Part shown: positions 52,577-63,095 of the stretch, in pieces
Numbering within the stretch: position 1 is the stretch's first letter
Layout: each line of letters begins with the position of its first letter
Assembly (NCBI RefSeq): GCF_963678635.1
Contig: NC_087065.1
Location: 17,311,623-17,375,622, forward strand
Direction of reading: 5' to 3'
Length of the DNA: 64,000 nucleotides
Source: Symsagittifera roscoffensis
Lineage: Eukaryota > Xenacoelomorpha > Acoela > Convolutidae
Program-made: the position numbers and the translations under genes
The notes under the pieces: model-generated
Database searches by the model: none
What the model saw: only the letters and a program-made list of their open reading frames with translations
What the model was told of the DNA's origin: nothing

Positions 52577-53448
52577 ACTATGGACTAAGGCGAGTTCTTA
52601 TTCGTTTGGAGATATAAACGTTAGCACTCAGGTCAAGTGCAGTACTGTATTGAACTACTAAAGGTCATAATTTGGGTTTCATTTGTTTCGAAATTGCCTA
52701 TTTCATGAAAAAATGCAACTTAAACAATTACACCGCATCAAACGTCGCACCGGAATCGCACCAGCGAAGAGAAGAATTTCAGTTTGGGCAATAAATTATC
52801 AGTTATAGGCTAGTTATTGAAGTTTTTAAAATCACCTTTCTACTTTTCCCCTAAATATATAAAATTGGACAAAAAATGCAAAAAAATGTTGTTAGAAGGA
52901 ACATTTTGTTCTATTTGCACAGACACTGACTTCTCTTTGTCTCTTTTCGGTTACTTTTTTCTTCTGTGCTCAGAAATGTTCAGAAAGGGGAGATAGCGAG
53001 CTTTGGCGTACAATAACATTCTCAACTTGGCGTACTGCAAAACGAGAAAACCAATAAAAAGGGGTTTTCTGTGCTCAATAAAAGATTTTAGCAGCTCAAA
53101 CAACTAGTTTTATCAACTGCATTCAGTCTTTTGAACAATGGTTCTTTGATTGCTTTGTGAGTTTTTTCATCAATCAGAATTTTGATTGTATGGCTAGATC
53201 TATCTATGATATGATGTGAATATTTTCAAGACTATCCTTTCGTTGTTTCTGCTGCAACTCCTGATAAAGTGTTAACATCTTTTTTTCCTCCACCATCAAC
53301 AACGCACTCGACGAAAAGGCTAAAGCAGGTATGATGAGAATATTGTGCATCATGACAAACTTTGATACAATAAAAGCCAAGTTTCAAATTAAAAATAAAA
53401 AGAGGAGTTAAAACACCCATTTTATTGCTTAAAGTTAAACACCTGCTC

Positions 53449-53730
53449 TCACTGAGGATGTATTAACATTTCGTTCTCAGTTGCATAAGTTCCAAATATT
53501 ATTCGGTATCTATTGTTCCAAATGCAAATTTTCTTGAAGATTTGGAGAAAAGTAGCAAGTTTCGTTTTTATTCCACCTGGAACCACAAAGTCGCACTGAA
53601 CATAGCCAGAATCAGATATCCAACTGTCACTATTGCTAAGAATGATTCTTTGAAAAGGAATATTTTGTAAAAAAAAAAGGGTCTGACATAACTTTTGATC
53701 TTGCTTTGGGTGTTCAAGTTTTTCCACCAC
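53449..53730 (-). CDS. Hypothetical protein or exon, 93 aa, copy 1
   Basis: The frame includes LSNSDSWISDSGYVQCDFVV, PGGIKTKLATFLQIFKKICI and a C-terminus NRYRIIFGTYATENEMLIHP plus Q. The protein is more balanced than neighbouring chance frames. The copy at 55415-55696 differs by at least four amino acids (His/Asn, Ile/Val twice, Asp/Glu). No family was recognised. Possible exon start near FQR, after a T-rich stretch. Confidence 0.3.
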   Translation of the reverse strand: MVEKLEHPKQDQKLCQTLFFLQNIPFQRIILSNSDSWISDSGYVQCDFVVPGGIKTKLATFLQIFKKICIWNNRYRIIFGTYATENEMLIHPQ

Positions 53731-54272
53731 TCACGATTCATTTTTGTATCCTCTACTTAAATTAATTATCTTCTCAAGTCATCCAAATATCTCTTCTTGT
53801 TTGCTCGTTCGAAAATCGTAGTAGAAATTTCAATTGAAATTTTGACCACAAAGACCAAAACGAAGCCATCAAAACCAAACAAACAATGAGTAAACGTTTT
53901 AAAAAATTTAAGTAGAATTTTGGAACGAAAATTGAATCTTTTCAAATGATTTCAAAAGTTACGATGGTAAAGCTCTCCAGGTGAAAAACTCACCAAATTA
54001 GCATACAACCCCAATAATTAGACAGATTTAACAGACGCCACTCTTAAAAGAAAAAACAACTTCCCCATTCTTAATTGAAGAACTAAGATGCTCCAACCGA
54101 AACAAAAGTGTCCTAAGTGACTTGACTACGTTCATTGGCCTTCAAGCATTTATCAATTTCGAGTTATCATCAACTGCATTCAACCTTTTAAATTAAATTC
54201 CAGTATTAAATCGCTATTTGAAGCTGATAATCACCTGATGCGCGCAATAAATTAAATAACGTTTTCAATCAG

Positions 54273-54542
54273 TTGTGTATTTTTAATTATTTTGTTGAAG
54301 CCTGTAAAAACTTCCACATTGGTAATTTCCTTAGGAACTTTGTCTGTTTTTATAATAAAAGTGATGCAAAGCTCTGCAACGCATATTTCGGTTTTTGGTA
54401 TTATATAGAATCAGTTGAACATAAAACTTCAGTTCATCCCCGTTTGTTTCAGCGCGTGTCCGTAAGAAACGAAATCCAACAGCCAAAAAATTTGACAGAG
54501 AGTAATTTTTTGTTCCAACTACGTCTTGAAGTGGCTGGATGA
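54273..54542 (+). CDS. Hypothetical 89-aa frame, second copy
   Basis: Identical in sequence to the frame at 52307-52576, in the second duplicate. The same doubts apply. Confidence 0.2.
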   Translation: MCIFNYFVEACKNFHIGNFLRNFVCFYNKSDAKLCNAYFGFWYYIESVEHKTSVHPRLFQRVSVRNEIQQPKNLTESNFLFQLRLEVAG

Positions 54543-55414
54543 ACTATGGACTAAGGCGAGTTCTTATTCGTTTGGAGATATAAACGTTAGCACTCAGGTC
54601 AAGTGCAGTACTGTATTGAACTACTAAAGGTCATAATTTGGGTTTCATTTGTTTCGAAATTGCCCATTTCATGAAAAAATGCAACTTAAACAATTACACC
54701 GCATCAAACGTCGCACCGGAATCGTACCAGTGAAGAAAAGAATTTCAGTTTGTGCAATAAATTATCAGTTATAGGCTAGTTATTGAAGTTTTTAAAATCA
54801 CCTTTCTACTTTTCCCCTAAATATATAAAATTGGACAAAAAATGCAAAAAAATGTTGTTAGAAGGAACATTTTGTTCTATTTGCACAGACACTGACTTCT
54901 CTTTGTCTCTTTTCGGTTACTTTTTTCTTCTGTGCTCAGAAATGTTCAGAAAGGGGAGATAGCGAGCTTTGGCGTACAATAACATTCTCAACTTGGCGTA
55001 CTGCAAAACGAGAAAACCAATAAAAAGGGGTTTTCTGTGCTCAATAAAAGATTTTAGCAGCTCAAACAACTAGTTTTATCAACTGCATTCAGTCTTTTGA
55101 ACAATGGTTCTTTGATTGCTTTGTGAGTTTTTTCATCAATCAGAATTTTGATTGTATGGCTAGATCTATCTATGATATGATGTGAATTTTTTCAAGACTA
55201 TCCTTTCGATGTTTCCGCTGCAACTCCTGATAAAGTGTTAACATCTTTTTTTCCTCCACCATCAACAACGCACTCGACGAAAAGGCTAAAGCAGGTATGA
55301 TGAGAATATTGTATATCATGACAAACTTTGATACAATAAAAGCCAAGTTTCAAATTAAAAATAAAAAGAGGAGTTAAAACACCCATTTTATTGCTTAAAG
55401 TTAAACACCTGCTC

Positions 55415-55696
55415 TCACTGAGGATGTATTAACATTTCGTTCTCAGTTGCATAAGTTCCAAATATTATTCGGTATCTATTGTTCCAAATGCAAATTTTCT
55501 TGAAGATTTGGAGAAAAGTAGCAAGTTTCGTTTTTATTCCACCTGGAACCACAAAGTCGCACTGAACATAGCCAGAATCAGATATCCAACTTTCACTATT
55601 GCTAAGAACGATTCTTTGAAAAGGAACATTTTGTAAAAAAAAAAGGGTCTGACATAACTTTTGATCTTGCTTTGGGTTTTCAAGTTTTTCCACCAC
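55415..55696 (-). CDS. Hypothetical protein or exon, 93 aa, copy 2
   Basis: Second copy of the frame at 53449-53730. It stays open, with only conservative substitutions apart from His to Asn. The open state of both copies is mild support for coding. Confidence 0.3.
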   Translation of the reverse strand: MVEKLENPKQDQKLCQTLFFLQNVPFQRIVLSNSESWISDSGYVQCDFVVPGGIKTKLATFLQIFKKICIWNNRYRIIFGTYATENEMLIHPQ

Positions 55697-55919
55697 TCAC
55701 GATTCATTTTTGTATCCTCTACTTAAATTAATTATCTTCTCAAGTCATCCAAATATCTCTTCTTGTTTGCTCGTTCGAAAATCGTAGTAGAAATTTCAAT
55801 TGAAATTTTGACCACAAAGACCAAAACGAAGCCATCAAAACCAAACAAACAATGAGTAAACGTTTTAAAAAATTTAAGTAGAATTTTGGAACGAAAATTG
55901 AATCTTTTCAAATGATTTC

Positions 55920-56340
55920 TTCACCGTTGATGCATTATAAAAATGTGATCCAAACCTGTATAAACTAACTGATTGGTTATTTTTTTTTTGAGTTTCGTTT
56001 TTTGTAACAACTTTTTCATCTCCTACAAGAAGGTGGAGACAAAATTGTTTCAGAGATCTCAATAAAAAACAATTAAATATTGAACATTTTCTGGAGGATT
56101 ATCTCTCAACCTTATTTGTAATATATCTCGCTGTGCTATCTCAACTCACACCGAGATTTAGCCACTCGCCAACATTGATTCCAAGTGTCCCGAACAGCGT
56201 AGCAAAATTTGTTACATATAAAAGAAAAGTGAATTGTACAGCCTCAAAAACGCAGCGAAAAAGTTAACTCTGAAGGCAAACAACAGAAATCAGACTTAAA
56301 ATGTAGTAGAGTTGAACTGTAAAAACACTTGAGACTGAAG
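55920..56340. other. Intergenic, nothing recognised
   Basis: Flank of the tandem duplication; AT-rich without a supported feature. Confidence 0.5.
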
Positions 56341-56990
56341 AGACACTCTGCTCTGGGAGGACAACTACTGCACCAGACAACCACCAAGAAAATCAGGTAC
56401 GCACGCGCGACTCAAACTGCGCCAGAGGTCTCAGCAGCACAGACAAAGCTAAGTTTATAACACAATTGAGCAGACAACACAACCAATGACAAGTTGTGCC
56501 GAGTAATTGCACAGTGTACTAAGCCCTCCTCGAGATAAATTGAAATCTGAAACTCGTAGCGAAGGAGTAATTTTAAAGATGAAATCAAGCCAAAGCAAAA
56601 AATTACTTGCAAAAAGCAAGGAATGCAGAAAAACCTAACTTTAGCACCTGTGGAGGGGAGAACATACACAACTTGCGCCAAAAAGGCGCCCCAGGACGAC
56701 AACTACTGCACCAGACACCATCCATCTGAAATCACCGCGCACGAGTGATTCAATTCGCTTCAAAACCCTATACAACATGCCAAAACTTAATCAAATCCCC
56801 ACTAAATTGCGCAACAATAAATATGCGCCATCAAATACAAAAATTGTCCACCCCTTTCTGCTTATTCGAAGCTTCAACAAAACAGGGAAAGAACAAAAAT
56901 AATCTGAAAAACCATACAAAATCAAAAGCCACTAATGAAAAGCAAGCAACGCTTAAAAAAAGCCGCAGCTAGCCCAAGGGGGGTGAACAA
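56341..56990. repeat. GC-richer patch with a repeated GACAACTACTGCACCAGACA block
   Basis: GACAACTACTGCACCAGACA occurs near 56360 and again near 56698, about 338 bp apart. Each is followed by CACC and a CGCACGCGCG/CGCGCACGAG-like stretch. Base composition differs from the surroundings. It may be a TE fragment or a diverged tandem pair; no coding was assigned. Confidence 0.4.
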
Positions 56991-58834
56991 ACATCTGAAA
57001 AGACGCCGCAATATAACATTTGTTGTCTTCATAATGACACTTTACGGAAAGGATGACCACGTTAGGTGACAGTAATTCAGTTTTTTTCCCCACCTTGTAC
57101 AATTAAAAAGAGGCCAGCACTTCGTCAGAACAAAAAAAATGTTACAAGCAATCATTATTGTATAAAATTGTTTACATATGAATTTTCAATTTAGCTCTGT
57201 TAAAAAACTGATGTCGTTTTCTGTCCACTCTACTTTTATTGCATTTCGAAATACGAGTAAAAGATTTTTTGTTCTGGATAAATTACTGTATCGCTTCAGA
57301 CATTTTGTAGTATCCCGAACACTTTCAGTAAAACTGACGTGAAGAATCTTAAAAATACTAATTAAAACAAATTTTTGAGCAAACAATGCTGATAAAAAAG
57401 CAAACAACAAAAAACAAACTCGAGCCAACATGCAGTTTTTCTCCATTAACATAAATTGAAAACTAGAGAGAAGGCAGACTAATTTTAATCTGAAAAATCA
57501 AACTAGGCAAAACGCATATTGGAATGAGCAAACTACGCAAAAAAGAGTTTCATCTGGCTCATAGAGAGAGAAAATTAAGCACATCTGCGTTGAAGAGGAT
57601 CTGAAGGAAGATATTTGCAGCACGAGACAATCAACACAGAAAACGAGCCACGCTCCAGCGACGACTCCGACTGCATCAGTAGACTAGACAGCCTAGCAAA
57701 AATCAGTATATACCAAAAGAAAGCACACAACACAAGAAAAACTGAGCGCAAGCAAATTCACATTTTGTTTACCCGTTCAGACGAATTAAAATTTAGAGAA
57801 AGCAGCGGAAGAGCAACCTTAGTCTTAAAATAAAAACTCAGCAAAACGTCATGAATCAAAAACCTAAAAAAGCTCTCGGGGTGGGAAAAATACGTACACC
57901 TGAGCATGGGCTTGAAAAGTTGAAGCAGAGCGTGCTTGGTTTTTTGTAGGAAAAATGAAAACAATGATCGGTCCACAACAAAAATGGATTAACAACAAAA
58001 TTGATCAATTACTACCCAAAGTAAAATCACGGCTTGTAGAAAGTTTTTCTTAGAAAAGCTAAAACCAATTAAGTGCCAACTAAAAATACTGACCAAAATA
58101 CACATCATAGTTGTCTTGAATTTTTTCGCGAGATAATTGCTGAAATTCATACCAAACAAAGTGTTGAAGTGCTGAAACCTTGAAAATGACTTCTTTTTTT
58201 CCATCTAGACACGCAAACTTCATGCATTCATCGTGACTGAATTGTTTTGAAATAAAAACAATAACTTTTTTGAATGTCTCCTTATAGCCGGGACATCAAG
58301 CAAGCCGATTGAGAAAAGTAATTCCACATCTTTTTCAGATTATGCGATATAAAAATTGAATTGAGTTCTCTTAATACAAATTTTTTGAAACTCACGCTTT
58401 TAGTTTGGTTCCGAAAGTTTGTCGATGGTTAATGCTTTCTTGTGAAACTATTTTTTTGAGAATTGTAGAGTTGAACAAAATTAAGACAAATTATGCAAAA
58501 AGAGCATTCTACGACGCACTCAATAAAAATGTTCGAATGTTTTACTAGTGACACAGATTTTTTTGACAAAAGCAATCTAAGCGAAGCAATAAACAAACAA
58601 GCAAAAAACAGCAAAAGCGAAAAGGAATGTGTTTGTATACTGATTGTTCATTTTTTTAGAGAGTAGAGGGTGTTCAGCTACGACACAATATTCTGCTTGA
58701 ATGAAACTATTGTGGCTAAAAGCAACTTAAACAAGAGTAGACAATTTTCTTAATATGAATCACGACCACCCACATTTAAAAAAAGTGAAAACAAATCGAT
58801 TACAAGACTGCTTGTATCAGGGTGAAGCTCTGAA
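56991..58834. other. AT-rich stretch, no confident gene
   Basis: Short open frames on both strands (e.g. 57186-57452, 57615-57833) lack splice, domain or repeat support. A frame near 57452 on the minus strand starts with a hydrophobic signal-like segment (MLARVCFLLFAFLSALFA) but its remainder is unremarkable. Confidence 0.4.
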
Positions 58835-59284
58835 TGTTTCGACTGCCTTTTAAGGTTTCAACGAGCAGTAATAACATTTGAAACTTTTTATGAAAATTAT
58901 CCACCCCCACACGCCATATAAAGTTCAAAAGGATAGGTTTTGCTCCTTGTAACAAATCAATCATGGCGAATACGCTTCTCTCAACTAAATTGGAACAATT
59001 TTAAGACGGATTAATTCTCCGCTTACGCGTTAATAGCGCGAAATATATCGCGCGTTAATTGTCCCAAATTGCCCAAAATGGCAATCTTTAAGCCCCCATA
59101 ACTTTACGAAAAATGACAACAGGTGAAATATCTTTTCAAATTTGAGCTCACGACAACAATACTTTTTGAATGATAAAAAAAATTCCGTCAAAAATGGCTA
59201 GTTAAAAAGTCGAAATTTGTCTGAAGAAAAAAACCCTACCCCGAGCACAAATCTTCTGTTACTTTTGTATCGAAAGTTGGAACG
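58835..59284 (-). mobile_element. TGTTCCGACT-family MITE, copy 3
   Basis: Inverted relative to the copy at 31308. The termini are TGTTTCGACT (left) and AGTTGGAACG (right), degenerate forms of TGTTCCGACT. The interior matches throughout: ACGCGTTAATAGCGCGAAAT, TTTAAGCCCCCATAACTTTA, CCCCGAGCAC. Confidence 0.8.
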
Positions 59285-59299
59285 ATAATGGATATTCGT

Positions 59300-60055
59300 G
59301 GTCTAAAATGTTGTAGATAAAATCGATTACCATGTTACGTTCAGATAACAAAATTGGACTAAAATGGATTTAAATCCATTTTTTCTCACCAAAACAAAAT
59401 GCATTATAATTCATCTCGAATCCATTATAATGGATTTTATAATAAGCAGGAAATCATATTAAAATGGATTTTTTTCCACTTTAATTATGTTTCGCGCGTC
59501 GTGCAAAACTTTGCAAGAAATTCTGCATTTATTAAATAAGTAATGCGGAAACTTTGCAAAGCATTGCCTCCCCCACCTGAACCCGAACCCCCCCCCCCCC
59601 ACTGAACCCCCTGAGAACACATCCGCCCACCTGAACACCACCTCACCTGAACATCTGTCTCTCCACCTGAACCCAACCCCACCTGAGCATCCCTCCACTG
59701 AACCCACCCCCATTTTGATCTCAAACGCTAGGAGGGTAATGTTGAGTAACGTAAAAAAGTAACAAAAATATCAAAGATAGGTAGAAAAAAGTTAAATTGA
59801 ACGTAACCAACGTAACCAACTTTAGTTTAAAACGTAGAAAAGACTTTATATGCGTTGAAATTCGCATCTCAGTATAGAGAAAAAATCGATTATAATGGAT
59901 GAAAAAAGGTTTTTTTTTGCCTCGAAAAATAGCAATATTTTAATCCATTTTTAATTGATTATAATCAATTTGTTTTCACTTTTGTGGACACTAACAAGGA
60001 AACTCAATTATAATCGATTTTTATTCATGGAAATCCAATGCGGGCAATAAGGTTT
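59300..60055. repeat. AT-palindrome-rich region around a CACCTGAAC minisatellite
   Basis: The outer parts are rich in ATCCATTATAATGGAT-like words; the terminus ATGCGGGCAATAAGG near 60040 resembles the TGCGGGTA ends of 49495-50352. The centre (about 59570-59715) is GC-rich: an irregular CCACCTGAACCC repeat with a C-run. Glycine-rich minus-strand frames here are artefacts of the repeat. Confidence 0.6.
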
Positions 60056-60774
60056 TAACAAGATACTTCATCTGAGCGCTATACATAATGCAGCTGAGCG
60101 TTTTTCCTGCAGATGCCTTAAGGATGGTTTTACTATGTGTGGCCAATCAAAGAAGGATCTAAGTATTGTTTTTCATAGATATTTTATAGTAACTATTGCA
60201 GTATGAGGTCTGGCGTATCTAGCTGAAAAAATTCAGGTTTTACTTTTCTAATAAGGTGAAAAATTTTTATCAATTTTCTCATGCTAGAGTATGATTTCGA
60301 ACTCTATTCTCAAATAGCTCGCCTTTTTAGCAAACATTTCAAAAAAATTCAGTTTTTAAAATTTACTCACAAACAAAACAACTCGCGTTTGGTCAAATTT
60401 TTGACAGTGGCCTAAAATTTGCTTAAAATCTAGCGGATTTAATAAAACATGCTTTTTGGCCACTTAAAATTATTTAAGCTCAACATGCAATAAATATTTC
60501 TGGCTCACAAAAAGAAAAACTTCCTACACGTCTCTAAGCTTGTTAAATAGTTTGAATTAAACTTTCGTCTATTGTTTGATCAAAAGTCGACGTGATTTAA
60601 AACACGCAAAAAAGTGCTTTCCAAAAACTGTATCTGTTATCTTTTTGCTCATGTATGCGAAATTCAAGTTATTCGACAGTTAAACAAAGACACACAACAA
60701 AAAATATCTGATTCTGAGGTAACTGTACAACGTAATAACGCAGAGGCGGAGAAAAATTTTTTAAGAAGTTTTCC

Positions 60775-60971
60775 TAACGAGGATAAACTGTGCATTTTGT
60801 GAAGTTTAGGCGGATTCCGCAACAAGGACGCTACTTTTGTTCTTCTTTTGTTCTTTCTATTTTTTTGTTGTTCTGACAAAAGTTCAACTTAGATAAAGAC
60901 TTGTCTCTGGCATCCAGCAATATACAGGCACAAAATTGTGTTCCTGTTCAGTGCACAGTTTGGTCTCGTAA
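60775..60971. mobile_element. 197-bp TTACGAGGCC-family MITE
   Basis: Left end TAACGAGGATAAACTGTGCA, right end TGCACAGTTTGGTCTCGTAA, about 17 of 20 positions inverted-identical. It contains GGCGGATTCCGC. It sits inside the 60170 repeat unit, since the sister unit lacks it. Confidence 0.7.
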
Positions 60972-61324
60972 TGTCAAAACAAACTATGTCTATGAAATTT
61001 TTCGTAATCTCGGTAAAAATAGATCATAGCAAACATGCTAAGCAAACCTTTTGAGTTTTAAAAAAGAAACGGAAGAAAACCTGCGAAGCGGAAACAGAGC
61101 TGACAGTATTTGAACAGACACCAGTTGAGCGGGGAAAAACCTATTCTAAAAATTAAAAATTATAAGTGCCTTCTGAAACTACAAATAGTAACACTAACAA
61201 CTACAAGCAAACTTGCATACAGTACATGAAACATCCATGATATGGAGTTTAATCCGAAGAAGACTTGAGCAGACAAGCAAAAATCCGACACTTCAGTTTT
61301 CACTGGAAAAAAGCTTGGATTTCT

Positions 61325-61425
61325 TTTTTACTAGAAAACAAAAGAAAATTCGACCAGGGCTCGAACATCAGACCTTAGGCTCCAAAAGTAAATTTTTAAG
61401 CAGGTTCAATTTCTTACACGTTTCT
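61325..61425 (-). repeat. tRNA-like pol III box remnant, unit 1
   Basis: On the minus strand GATGTTCGAGCCCTGGTCG carries GTTCGAGCCC, close to the B-box GGTTCGANTCC, with a TTTTGGAGCCTAAGGTC anticodon-arm-like stretch before it. The match at the equivalent place in unit 2 suggests the repeat is SINE-like or contains a SINE. Confidence 0.45.
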
Positions 61426-61654
61426 CAGCAAAATCGTTTCCGGTAAAAAAAAAAGTTTTTTACCCGATTAAGAAAAAGTTGCTCTCGCAAGTGTAATCGA
61501 GAAAAGCCCGTTGATTTACATGTTGAATAGAATACTGTGATCAGAACAACCCAAATGCGAAGTAGACTACACTTTTGGATTTTAAATTTTTGTGCATTTT
61601 ACCAAAAACATCCTTCATTTTTGTGGGAGGATCGCGTAGTTTTCAGAAATTTTG

Positions 61655-62700
61655 AGTATAACGTCTGGCGTGTCTAGCTGAAAAAAAATCCTGATTTAAA
61701 AGCTTACCATTCATCTCGTTAAAATTTTCTATACAATCAAACATCAAAACTTGAAAAAATTCCATTCCTTTCACCTAGCGTATAAATCCAAACTACGTTA
61801 CCAAACAGCTCGCCTTCCCGCAAAAACAACTCTGCAGTCTGCAAAAATGTCCACTTTTTCACGATCTCTTCGACAAAAGCAACTCGGGTTTTGTCAAATG
61901 TTAAGTAGCGACATATATTTGCGTAAAGTCTTTCAGATTTGACATACAATTTGCGTAAAATCTTGCGGAATTAAATCGTTTTTTTTTGGTCCCGGAAAAC
62001 CATCAAACTTTGAGTAATTTATTCTATTAGGGCTTGAGCAAAGAATTTATCTGGCTCAAAACAAGAGAAACCCCTTCACACTTCAAAAATTGTAGAACAA
62101 AAATTTTTAGAATACAATTATAATCAATGGTTTGATCAGAGGTCTATTTGACTCGAAACACGCAAAGACTTGGTTTCCAAAAATGTTATTTATGATCATT
62201 TTTCTTATGTGTAGAAAATTCGTTATCTCCATTGTGGCAAAATTTACAAGTTGTTTGACAACTAAACTAAGCTATTTTGGTTTTGAGGTTTTGAACAACT
62301 CAAAAGCGAAGACGAAAAAGAAATTGATAAAAGAGCATTGTAGGCAAACATGCCAAGCAAAACATTTGAGTTATAATTTATCAGAACTGACAATCTTCAA
62401 AGATACGCCAATTGAGCCGAAAAAATATGAAATTGAGCCGAAAAAAAAACAATTTTTTGCCGGGACTGGAACCCCAGACTTTGAGTGCAACATTTCAATA
62501 AAATGCAACTTCAGTTTCTTACTGACTTGAGAGTAAAGTTGTTTACGGGAAAAAAATTTGTTCTCGATTACAAATTACTTGCTCTCGCAAGTGTAACGAA
62601 AACTTTGAGTAATATACCTGTAGAATAAAACATTTTGGTCAAAGCAACCCAAATGCGACATGAAATACAGCTTCGGATTTTGATTTTTTGTTCAAATTTC
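61655..62700 (+). repeat. Diverged repeat, unit 2
   Basis: It starts AGTATAACGTCTGGCGTGTC and is parallel to unit 1. The 132-codon frame at 62132-62530 lies within it and reads across its tRNA-like part, so I treat it as chance rather than a gene. Confidence 0.65.
62440..62515 (-). repeat. tRNA-like pol III box remnant, unit 2
   Basis: On the minus strand CTGGGGTTCCAGTCCCGGC contains GGTTCCAGTCC, a B-box variant, at the position equivalent to that in unit 1. Confidence 0.4.
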
Positions 62701-62849
62701 CATTATGTATGTGAGGGGGATAAAAATTCTTCCTTTTTTTCATCTTTGTAATTGTGTCGGAAAACTGGAAAAAATCAGATCAAGTTCTCTCGACACCGAG
62801 ACAATTTAAAATTTAAAATATTTTGATAATTGACTAACGGCTATAAAAT

Positions 62850-63095
62850 CTCTGGTACACTTGACACGGCATGAGAAAACAGATTGTGAAAAATTGGACA
62901 TTTTCTGGGAAGATGAGCTATTTGATAAGGGAGTTTGGATTTATACGCTAGGTGAGAGAAATGGAAACTTCCATGATGTTTTGATGCTTGATTAAATAGA
63001 AAATTTTAACGAGACAAATTTTTGACGGTATTAAAATGGTAAATTCTTGACTTTTTTTCAGGTAGACATGCCAGACCTCATACTGCATGATTGGC
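62850..63095 (-). repeat. Inverted partial copy of the 60170/61655 repeat
   Basis: Read on the minus strand it begins CAGTATGAGGTCTGGCATGT and continues with CGTTAAAATTTTCTATTTAA, CTCACCTAGCGTATAAATCC and AAATAGCTCATCTTCCC, as in 61655-61860. With unit 2 it forms a large, diverged inverted pair. Confidence 0.65.

Larger units (their letters stand above)
51989..53953. repeat. 1.97-kb tandem duplication, copy 1
   Basis: It matches 53955-55919 at an offset of 1966 bp with only scattered single-base differences, so the duplication is recent. The left edge is at AAAGTTACGATGGTAAAG and the right edge at CAAATGATTTC. It carries short open frames on both strands, described separately. Confidence 0.95.
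53955..55919. repeat. 1.97-kb tandem duplication, copy 2
   Basis: The second copy ends CAAATGATTTC at 55919, where unique sequence resumes (TTCACCGTTG). Differences from copy 1 include G/T and A/G changes near 54720-54750 and several inside the minus-strand frame at 55696-55415. Confidence 0.95.
60170..61640 (+). repeat. Diverged ~1.2-1.4-kb repeat, unit 1
   Basis: It starts AGTATGAGGTCTGGCGTATC and aligns in order with 61655-62700: AAATAGCTCGCC/AAACAGCTCGCC, CAACTCG, TTAAAATCTAGCGGATTTAA, AAACACGCAAA, and GTTGCTCTCGCAAGTGTAA near 61481. It is interrupted by a TTACGAGGCC MITE (60775-60971). Confidence 0.65.

Noticed and set aside
59459-59724. Glycine-rich minus-strand proteins
   Set aside because: They are translations of the CCACCTGAACCC repeat and C-tract.
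62132-62530. 132-aa plus-strand gene
   Set aside because: It lies in a repeat unit with a diverged sister copy and reads through the tRNA-like remnant. No domain or splice support.
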